A stretch of 8,932 nt of DNA, from the NCBI GenBank assembly GCA_964635975.1, contig CAZWPO010000053.1:1-8932 (forward strand). The letters are read 5' to 3'. The notes under the pieces were generated by a model, which saw only the letters and a list, made by a program, of their open reading frames with translations, searched no databases and was not told where the DNA came from. The DNA comes from UBA5314 sp964635975. GTDB taxonomy: Bacteria; Bacillota; Syntrophomonadia; Syntrophomonadales; Syntrophomonadaceae. Shown here piece by piece: positions 1 to 6,000 of the stretch; the first letter of the stretch is position 1; each line of letters opens with the position of its first letter. Made by a program: the position numbers and the translations under genes.

Positions 1-12
1 TCAACACGATTT

Positions 13-50
13 GTTTAAACTTTTATTCTTAGCGTTTAAATGAGTTAAAC
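13..50. promoter_or_regulatory. Candidate repressor operators upstream of the XRE gene
   Basis: Two related dyads are visible: the perfect palindrome GTTTAAAC (13-20) and the inverted repeat GTTTAA-N5-TTAAAC (34-39 and 45-50). They share the same half site and lie 20-60 bp before the start codon of a gene for an XRE-type DNA-binding protein. XRE repressors commonly bind paired dyads in their own promoter, so autoregulation is likely. No strong -35/-10 pair can be picked out; TTGTTT (11-16) with TTTAAA (35-40) is a weak possibility that would place the promoter inside the operators. A divergent gene to the left could share this region but is outside the window. Confidence 0.45.
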
Positions 51-57
51 TAGGTTC

Positions 58-63
58 AAGGAG
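58..63 (+). promoter_or_regulatory. Ribosome binding site that fixes the XRE start
   Basis: AAGGAG lies 8 nt before the ATG at 72. An in-frame GTG at 63 overlaps this Shine-Dalgarno sequence, so it cannot be the start. The protein therefore begins at ATG 72. Confidence 0.8.
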
Positions 64-71
64 TGAATTGT

Positions 72-461
72 ATGAGCCTAGGTGATAGATTGCGGTCAGC
101 TCGAGAAGAAAAAGGTTGGAAGCAGACCTATGTAGCTAAAATGCTCGGTATTACAAGCCAATCTTTATCAAACTATGAGCGAGGAGACCGTGATCCGGAT
201 ACGTCTCTGTTAGCCAAACTAGCCGATTTGTATGATGTAACTACTGATTATCTACTTGGCCGTGATCTGATAGATGTAAAAATGAAGGTCGACCCCGAAA
301 AGGTAGGAAGTTTGGCAGATGTAGAGCGCCTGGCAGATGAAGCCATGGACTTGCTAAACCAGGCTCTAGCAGAGGGAATTATTTCAGAGGAGCAGGCAGC
401 ACTTAGCCTAAAGCTTTTTAGGCAGTCATTACTGGTTATGATGGAAGAGAAAAATAAATAG
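72..461 (+). CDS. XRE-family helix-turn-helix transcriptional regulator
   Basis: This encodes a 129-aa cytoplasmic DNA-binding protein. Residues about 5-60 form a typical HTH_3/Cro-C1 domain. It opens with GDRLRSAREEKGWKQ, has the helix-turn-helix around residues 17-38 (turn at LGITSQSLSNYERG) and closes with the characteristic LADLYDVTTDYLLGR. The C-terminal half (about 66-129) is helical and charged, with no peptidase or metal-binding motif, and probably dimerises; it is too short to be a LexA/CI-type autoprotease. The ATG at 72 is chosen because AAGGAG sits 8 nt upstream. The gene is monocistronic, with dyad operators in front and a hairpin terminator just after. Such proteins repress phage, ICE or toxin-antitoxin genes or their own promoter. 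The target here is unknown, and a link to the NACHT gene further right is only speculative. Confidence 0.92.
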   Translation: MSLGDRLRSAREEKGWKQTYVAKMLGITSQSLSNYERGDRDPDTSLLAKLADLYDVTTDYLLGRDLIDVKMKVDPEKVGSLADVERLADEAMDLLNQALAEGIISEEQAALSLKLFRQSLLVMMEEKNK

Positions 462-478
462 TATACCTTGCAAAACCG

Positions 479-527
479 GCCGTCCCGGAGTGCGATTTCG
501 TACGCAGGGGCGGCTCTTATGTTTTTT
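479..527 (+). terminator. Rho-independent terminator of the XRE gene
   Basis: An imperfect 16-bp stem (479-494 with 499-514, loop ATTT) carries GC-rich ends GCCG and CGGC. A short gap and the T run 522-527 follow. The stem has two G-U pairs and two internal mismatches. It begins 17 nt after the stop codon at 459-461, as expected for this gene's terminator. The T tract is separated from the stem by about 7 nt, so efficiency may be modest. Confidence 0.6.
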
Positions 528-564
528 GATGTCACTCCGATATAAAAAATAAATGATTATCTAA

Positions 565-671
565 TCCAACTGTTGGACAAGACACTTCCCGAAAATTACA
601 ATAGGCATCTGCATTGCAGATGCTACATTCACCGAGCCCACCCAGATTGGCCTTTAGTAAGACTGCTCGGT
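565..671. other. Cluster of three dyad symmetries in non-coding DNA
   Basis: Three dyads follow one another: TCCAAC-T-GTTGGA (565-577), GCATCTGC-ATT-GCAGATGC (605-623, perfect 8-bp arms) and ACCGAGC with GCTCGGT (631-637 and 665-671, 27-nt loop). None is followed by a T run on either strand, so they are not obvious terminators, and no convincing reading frame crosses them. They may be protein-binding sites, a small structured RNA, or the palindromic kind of DNA that IS110-type elements often insert beside. No function is assigned. Confidence 0.4.
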
Positions 672-722
672 TTGCATAACTCCTTGTACATTGTAGTTAG
701 ACATATTAAATCAAATAGCTTA

Positions 723-751
723 GTTCTTTGACAATCACATAGGAATTCCGG
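723..751 (+). repeat. Left inverted repeat of the IS110-family element
   Basis: The first 20 bp, GTTCTTTGACAATCACATAG, are perfectly complementary to 2205-2224. Two mismatched bases and then ATTCCGG matching 2196-2202 complete the 29-bp arm. The arm contains a consensus -35-like TTGACA at 728-733, but no -10 sits at the proper distance in the integrated form. Confidence 0.9.
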
Positions 752-964
752 GGAAACTCGGCTAAATATTCTCGTAAAGGCAGGGGGCTTCGAATGAACT
801 CCTTGGGAAGTATTTCTCTGTCCCGATGATTAGAGTGAAGCCCTACCCGTACGAGAGGACTCGAATGAGCACGTTGTAGATGCAGTTGGCTGCATGCTTC
901 GAGTTACGCGCAAGGTTGAGACTCGTAAGGGCTGTGGGGACCTGCCAATATTGCGAAGGTAGGG
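748..964 (+). ncRNA. Candidate bridge (seeker) RNA of the IS110-family element
   Basis: IS110 recombinases are guided by a structured RNA encoded in the long non-coding end; here that is the region before the transposase. Stems found by eye are: a 5' hairpin CCGGG-GAAA-CTCGG with a GNRA loop (748-761); a first large loop closed by GGGCTTC/GAAGCCC (785-791, 837-843) with an inner 6-bp stem (803-808, 821-826); and a second loop closed by ACTCGAA/TTCGAGT (859-865, 898-904) with an inner stem ATGCAG-TTGG-CTGCAT (880-895). GGCAGG (779-784) and CCTGCC (941-946) can enclose both loops. The order of 5' hairpin, target-binding loop and donor-binding loop matches the published IS621 plan. The first internal loop (792-802 and 827-836) would hold the target guides. 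Exact RNA ends and guide assignments are not determined. Confidence 0.65.
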
Positions 965-971
965 ATTAGTT

Positions 972-2195
972 ATGATGTATGCTGGTATTGATATCGCCAA
1001 GCACCGCCATGAGCTCTGCCTGGTGGATGATAAAGGCAAACCAGTTCTGCAGACCTTTATCGAGAATACTAAGAAGGGGTTCGATAAGCTTCTACAAGCG
1101 CTCAATCGCCTGGAAGCTACCCCTGATGGAATTCGATTCTGCATGGAAGCGACTGGTCATTACTGGCTGGCTCTCTACTGCCATCTTAAGGAGTTAGACT
1201 ACAAAATTAGCGTTATTAATCCCATCCAGTCTGATGCCCTGCGTAATCTCTACATTCGCAAAACTAAAACCGATGAGAAGGATGCTTTTCTCCTGGCTGA
1301 AATGCTGCGTTTTGGCCTTGCTCCTGAAACCAATCTTGCTTCAGAAACGGTGATGAAGCTGCAAACCCTCTCTCGCATTAGGATCGATTTTGTACACCAG
1401 ATCGGCGGATTGAAGAGTAGAGTAATTGGCATCCTTGATCGCATCTTTCCTGAATACCCCAAGTGTTTTTCCGATGTCTTTATTCGTACTTCAAAGGAAC
1501 TGCTCAAGCGTTACTCTGAACCCGAAGGAATTGCCGAACTGGATATCTCAGAACTGACCCAATTTCTTAAGCAGCATTCCCGAGGCCGTCTCGGTGCGGA
1601 GCGCGCTGAACAAATTCAAGCTTTGGCCAAAGGCACCTTTGGGATTAACCTGGCTCTGGATGCATTTACTTTAGAGGTGCGCCTGATGGTTGAACAAATT
1701 GAATTTATCGAGGATCAGATTGCTGTCATTGAAGAAGCCATCAATCAGATTATGGAGGAAATGCGCCCCAGTGCTGATGTGCCCTACCGCCATGTTCTGG
1801 AGACCATTCCGGGTATTGGTCCCGTACTGGCTGCCGCAATTATTGGTGAAGTTGGAGATATTAATCGCTTCCCTAATGCCAAGGCCTTGGTGGCTTTCGC
1901 CGGCATTGATGCTACGGTTCGCTCTTCTGGCCAGTTTGAAGGCACTCGCAATCGTATGTCTAAACGGGGCTCTCCGGTTTTGCGCAACAGTCTTTGGCTG
2001 GCTGCTGTTTCAGCCCGTAGATTTAATCCAGAACTAAAAGCTTTTTATGAAATGAAATGCAGCCAAGGGAAGCATTCAAGCGTGGCTACCGGCGCCGTCG
2101 CTCGCCGTTTAGTGCATCTGATTTACTCCCTTTGGAAGGAAAATCGCCCATTTAATCCTGACTATACCTGGTCTCCAACTAATAAAATTGAGTAA
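972..2195 (+). CDS. IS110-family transposase (DEDD recombinase)
   Basis: This 407-aa enzyme catalyses excision and insertion of the element together with its bridge RNA. The N-terminal RuvC-like DEDD domain (about 2-155) shows the acidic residues in order: D7 in AGIDIAKHRH, E59 in CMEATGHY, and D101 and D104 in KTDEKDA. A helical, coiled-coil-prone linker lies at about 235-265. The C-terminal Transposase_20 domain (about 275-360) carries the helix-hairpin-helix IPGIGPVLAAAIIGEVGD and the VRSSGQF motif with the likely nucleophile serine S319. Its length is normal for the family and no frame disruption is seen. The ATG at 972 follows AGGTAGGG by 7 nt; a second ATG at 975 is also possible. The putative Shine-Dalgarno can pair with 841-847, so translation may be coupled to folding of the upstream RNA. 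Confidence 0.95.
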   Translation: MMYAGIDIAKHRHELCLVDDKGKPVLQTFIENTKKGFDKLLQALNRLEATPDGIRFCMEATGHYWLALYCHLKELDYKISVINPIQSDALRNLYIRKTKTDEKDAFLLAEMLRFGLAPETNLASETVMKLQTLSRIRIDFVHQIGGLKSRVIGILDRIFPEYPKCFSDVFIRTSKELLKRYSEPEGIAELDISELTQFLKQHSRGRLGAERAEQIQALAKGTFGINLALDAFTLEVRLMVEQIEFIEDQIAVIEEAINQIMEEMRPSADVPYRHVLETIPGIGPVLAAAIIGEVGDINRFPNAKALVAFAGIDATVRSSGQFEGTRNRMSKRGSPVLRNSLWLAAVSARRFNPELKAFYEMKCSQGKHSSVATGAVARRLVHLIYSLWKENRPFNPDYTWSPTNKIE

Positions 2196-2224
2196 CCGGA
2201 ATCTCTATGTGATTGTCAAAGAAC
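2196..2224 (-). repeat. Right inverted repeat of the IS110-family element
   Basis: This is the inverted partner of 723-751, matching at 27 of 29 positions. It begins directly after the transposase stop codon TAA (2193-2195), so there is no room for a downstream guide RNA of the IS1111 type. Confidence 0.9.
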
Positions 2225-2243
2225 ATATTAACCTATTGACTTT

Positions 2244-2465
2244 TCATAGCACGTCTATTCTAGGATGGACGTCAGGATCTTTTAGGTCCTTCGTAGAATA
2301 GTAGTTATGTTGACCGGTATCATCCCAGCCCTCGCCTTCAGTTGGGAACTTGTGCAGCTTAAGCGGAACATGTTCCCCAAGCCTTCTCGATAGTTCAATC
2401 ATTCGCCCAGGTCGTGTTATCCCTCCAGGATCAAGGGGATAATACGACCGCCCTTCATTGATATA
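2244..2465 (-). pseudogene. Remnant of an unidentified gene, C-terminal 73 codons
   Basis: On the minus strand, an open stretch of 73 codons runs from just after in-frame stops (TGA 2466-2468, TAA 2469-2471) to a TGA at 2244-2246. The translation has natural composition, with stretches such as PGRMIELSRRLGEHVPLKL and GWDDTGQHNYYSTKD, and ends in HPRIDVL. It looks like the tail of a real protein rather than a random frame. An internal ATG at 2400-2402 would give 52 residues, but no ribosome binding site is near it. The break coincides with the start of the GC-rich repeat region, so the 5' part was probably lost by insertion or recombination there. The stop lies 20 bp beyond the IS right repeat. 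I do not recognise the family. An intact small gene is the alternative. Confidence 0.45.
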
Positions 2466-2494
2466 TCATTAACGTCTCTCTGACATGGGATGCA

Positions 2495-2565
2495 ATAACA
2501 CCGGGGAGCTGGTCCGATCGAAAAGAAGTGGAGATCGGAGGAGCGGGCGGGTACCGAGCGGAAGG
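2495..2565 (+). repeat. 71-bp direct repeat, copy A
   Basis: It matches 2818-2888 at 64 of 71 positions without gaps. Each copy holds a 7-bp stem TCCGATC/GATCGGA (here 2513-2519 with 2533-2539). Most differences fall in the 13-nt loop, where copy A has an A-rich loop; the stem bases are identical in both copies. Outside the unit the two copies diverge quickly. Confidence 0.85.
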
Positions 2566-2635
2566 ATCTGGCGCAGGCCCGGTAAAACAAAAGAGCACAG
2601 TATAACAAATATCGGAGAGAGCGCCTGAAGGGCAA

Positions 2636-2664
2636 GCACGGATATAAGCGGAGCATATCTGTGC
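2636..2664. other. Hairpin in the structured region
   Basis: GCACGGATAT (2636-2645) pairs fully with ATATCTGTGC (2655-2664), with one G-U pair and a 9-nt loop. No T run follows, so it is unlikely to be a terminator. It belongs to the larger folded region. Confidence 0.6.
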
Positions 2665-2817
2665 CGGTTCCCGGAAGGCACTCGGTCTTTCTAGGTACGA
2701 AGAGGTGAAGTTATCAGGAGAGGCCCAAAGCCTGTTCCTGTAGCGGGAGAGGGGCAGTCCTGGCGCGCATTGTGAGCCTGGGCGCACCGGTGCTCTATAA
2801 TGCACCAACCTCCCCGG

Positions 2818-2888
2818 ATAACATCGGGGAGCTGGTCCGATCGCAGCGAAGCGGAGATCGGAGGAGCGGGCGAGCACCGAGCGGAAGG
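2818..2888 (+). repeat. 71-bp direct repeat, copy B
   Basis: This is the second copy of the unit at 2495-2565, offset by 323 bp. The stem TCCGATC/GATCGGA (2836-2842 with 2856-2862) is conserved, and the loop is GC-richer. Its left edge is part of another hairpin, CTCCCCG with CGGGGAG (2810-2816 and 2825-2831), which copy A lacks because it has no CTCCCC arm. Confidence 0.85.
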
Positions 2889-2902
2889 CGATGCCCGGAA
2901 AC

Positions 2903-2932
2903 CGGCTGGCACATCTTGCCCGGTGCCAGCCG
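2903..2932. other. Strong hairpin near the 3' end of the NACHT gene
   Basis: CGGCTGGCAC (2903-2912) and GTGCCAGCCG (2923-2932) are perfectly complementary over 10 bp, with a 10-nt loop. It lies about 90 bp beyond the stop codon of the minus-strand NACHT gene and could slow or stabilise its transcript end. There is no U tract, so it is not a standard intrinsic terminator. Confidence 0.65.
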
Positions 2933-3019
2933 AAAGGGAACCGGCTGGAGGGCATGGCCTGGAGCGGGATAGGCGGAGTGTGTGAAGCTGCACCCGTCGA
3001 TTTCTACTATAAGAATGAA

Positions 3020-6000
3020 TTATCTTAACGATGCATTAAGTACTATAGATTTGATGACCAGTCCGTTTTGAGATAGCTCATCAGCTTGGTTATTTAAATC
3101 GTTAATCAAATTCTCAAAATCATATTGTTGTGATTTTTTATAACGTTCGTCATTGCTATCCCATTGTTTACATCTAAACCACCCTACAAGATACAGACCA
3201 TTTCTACATAAATTATCTTTTAAATACCTGTCGACTAACTGGTCTTTCATATCAACGAGAAGTTCGGAATGCCAACAACCTTTAACTTCAATAATCGCAG
3301 TGAGAATGTCTAATTGTCCTAGTTTATCTCTTGTCACGGCGTTTACTTGAATATCAGTCCTTTCGCCCTTGCCACTGCCTTCACCACGGCGAATTTCCAC
3401 TTCACGGTTTGCTACAATACCATTATCCTTCAGGTCTTCCTCTAGGTGTCTCTTGACTCGATTTGAGAAAGCATTTTCATCCATAGGGGTATATTTGCCT
3501 TCTACCTTATTCCACACATCAATCGCAGCAGGGGTTTGTCCTTGAAATTTTTGTTCAAGTCTGGAAAGCGATTCAAGAATAATTACCAATAAATCTTTGC
3601 CATTTTGAACCAACTGCTTTTGCTTATCTTTTATGATTAACATTATTTCATCTGGCCGAAGTGGCGCCCACAAATGCCTTCTTGTATTATGTTTGGCTTC
3701 AATTATTATCCATTTGATATATTGCATATGAGGAAATTCATGCAAAATTCGTGTTAATGCTTCACATGAAGCCAATGTCCCACGAGTTTTTAGTACAGTA
3801 ATCAGGCTATTCTTAAATTCGGCTACAGATTCACGAGGAGTTACACAGTGTCCTATTTCATCATTATCGTGTTTAGGATCTTCAGCCTTTGGAAAGTTAT
3901 TTTCTAACCATATATAAAAATCAGCAATTTGTATTTCATCCAGCATGTTTATGAAAGGAATTGGCCTATAGTCATATTTTGAGGCTAGCCGATACATTAG
4001 TTTTTTTGCGAAATCTGTGTCTGTTATAATAATAGGCCAAATGAGATTCCATTCCGGATAATTCATATCAATGATTAAACATGCTGCTGTGATGATTGTT
4101 TTTTCTAGATGCGATTCTTCAAACGCAACAGGTGATTGGATCAAATCATAAATATAATTCCTGGCTTCCTTTATATTATGGGCCAGAAGGTCATGCAAGA
4201 GATCCCCCAAGCAAGTTGGCTTAAGGTCAACGTCATGAATCAAATCCATAAGAGTATTTGCAATCTTATCATCCCAGCATAGTTCCATTTTATCCACAAT
4301 AGAAATATGTTCGGAGCTGGAATTTTCATACATAATTAAAATCTTCAATATACTAAGAATCTGCTCGGGAGCAGATATATAGGCATTCTTAACAAGAAAT
4401 AAATGTGGATTATCTTCTGTTTTATTGATTGTAACGGGATAAGCTAAAATGATAGAAGCCCATTTTTCCCAAACTGGACCATTTAGCGTTAATAGATATG
4501 CTGGATCCTCTTTTTGCACTAATCTTAAAGCTCTATATCCAGCAAACGCAGGACGATGAATATTATTTGTTCCTAGCCATCTGTCTGGTTGAGGGTCAGC
4601 TTTATGAAGGTATTCTTTTGCCGCATCGATTAATCTTGCCTGTGTTTGCATATCAGCATTTGCCCATCCAGGTAAAGATGTCAGGTCAGATTCGATTTCA
4701 TTTCTATAGTGTGTACTGTTTGGTTCAAGCGTCATTTCTAAATTTAGCTGCCACCAAGCCTCAATTCTGCCTGCCTCAAAATACTCCAAAAGAGTTAAGA
4801 CTCTTTTTACTGGAGGAGGGTCAAGAAGTGGTTTTTCATGTGACTTAGAAAACTGCTGACGTCTTAGATAGCTATTACGCAGGTTCTCTGCTTCGATTGA
4901 TTCGAGTTGAATTGGATCAAAAAGATGTTCGAAATATTTCTTCACAACATTGTTCTGTTGAATAGCAGAATAGATTATTTCAGTATGGTCAATCAGAGAT
5001 GGATCACGGACTATTTCAATTAGGTTAGCCCATTTGTCTTGATCTTTTTCATCAGTTGAGTTTTTTAACTCATCTATCAACCAAACAAGGTCATCATTAT
5101 TGATCAATGGTACAGTAAAATGAAAAAGCCAAATGTTATCCTTGGACACAATGGGGAACATTGATTTGACAAGTTCTTGCCTTTTGAAGGAATTTTGCAG
5201 CAGGAGGGTTTTTAACGATTGACCATCATATTCGATTTCTTGTACGTCGTGATGTTCAATGATGGATATTAAGGTTTTGCCATATGCATTAAATGATTGA
5301 CAATCGTTCAATAAATAAAATGCTCTAATCATAATTGCCGATATTATATTCTCAAAATTATGGCGAAAATCATGGTTTGACTCCTGGTTTTCTACCCATT
5401 GTAATGCGATTAAATAATCGTCTTCTTGAAGATTTTTTATTAAGTCAGAACTTAAAAAGGAGCTATAAGCCCCGAAAAACATGCTGCGTTTGGGTTCCTT
5501 TAAAGACAAAAACAATTGTTCTGATGTAATTAGTCCAGGCCAAACTGACTTAAGAGCAAAGCCTTTTAATTCGTCGTCGGGATCTTCATCGGTTTCGCAA
5601 TCTAACAAGGGAATGAGTTTAGCTTTAACAGCAGCATTACCAATCTTACTTATGGCACAGGCAGCTTGTACTCTTATTTGATATTCTTCCGTCCTGTCCA
5701 AGACAAGGTTTACTAAATCGTCTTGCAAATCGAATAAATTGCAGTCTTCAGCGATATCGATTGCAGCACGCCTAGCAATAATACCACTCTTTTTATCTTT
5801 AATAATGGGCAGTAATTGCATTTCCATATTAGGATAAGCTAATAATTTATATCCGCTTCTCATCGATACATCTATATCCAATAAACGTTCTTGTCTGAAA
5901 GCGTTTAACAGTCGATCGAGCAGTTGTGCTTTACTTTGATTATCTGCGCTAGAAATACCACTTCGAAGTAATATATCCGGGTCTGTATCCATTATTCCAT

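Larger units (their letters stand above)
723..2224 (+). mobile_element. IS110-family insertion sequence with 29-bp inverted repeats
   Basis: The element is bounded here by inverted repeats 723-751 and 2196-2224, which match at 27 of 29 positions. It contains a long 5' non-coding region (about 752-971), one transposase gene (972-2195) and almost no 3' non-coding DNA, because the right repeat starts at the base after the stop codon. The long upstream region is the layout of the IS110 group, while conspicuous (sub)terminal inverted repeats are typical of the IS1111 group, so this element mixes features. The true recombination ends may lie a few to tens of bases outside the repeats. The 9-mer ACATATTAA occurs at 701-709 and 2223-2231 and could mark them. 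IS110 elements move through a circular intermediate and usually leave no target duplication. The transposase frame is intact, so the copy may be active. Confidence 0.88.
2466..3019. other. GC-rich structured non-coding region with repeats
   Basis: About 550 bp separate the gene remnant from the end of the large minus-strand gene. The stretch is clearly richer in G and C than both neighbours. Long open frames exist on both strands, but their translations are rich in Arg, Pro, Ser, Ala and Cys, overlap one another and lack ribosome binding sites, so I treat them as spurious. The region holds a duplicated 71-bp unit (2495-2565, 2818-2888), strong hairpins at 2636-2664, 2810-2831 and 2903-2932, a palindrome GCACCGGTGC (2784-2793), and a 10-bp long-range complement (2663-2672 with 2936-2945). 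This could be a large structured RNA, a family of dispersed intergenic repeats, or a decayed element. It matches no named RNA class that I can recognise. Confidence 0.6.

Noticed and set aside
63..71. GTG at 63 as the start of the XRE gene
   Set aside because: It overlaps the AAGGAG ribosome binding site; ATG 72 has ideal spacing.
248..535. Minus-strand frame across the XRE gene and terminator
   Set aside because: It is a shadow frame with serine/arginine-rich composition and no start signal.
605..623. The palindrome GCATCTGC-ATT-GCAGATGC as a terminator
   Set aside because: No T run follows on either strand, and no gene ends beside it.
678..805. AACTCCTTG shared by the left flank (678-686) and the first bridge-RNA loop (797-805) as proof of target recognition
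   Set aside because: The match runs past the expected core position and lacks a matching right-side guide. A 9-base match between regions of this size can occur by chance.
830..1144. Minus-strand frame across the transposase start
   Set aside because: It is a shadow of the transposase gene and the structured leader.
2495..2888. CRISPR array
   Set aside because: There are only two copies, 71 bp long and 323 bp apart, with no regular spacers.
2417..2993. Overlapping open frames of 61-166 codons on both strands in the GC-rich block
   Set aside because: Their Arg/Pro/Ser/Ala/Cys-rich translations have no motifs, the frames overlap mutually, and no ribosome binding sites are present. The duplicated non-coding unit explains the repeated peptide SSDLxFxxIGPAPRCY.
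3023..3060. Intrinsic terminator directly after the NACHT stop codon
   Set aside because: No hairpin followed by a T tract is found on the minus strand near 3020; the nearby strong hairpin at 2903-2932 has no U run.
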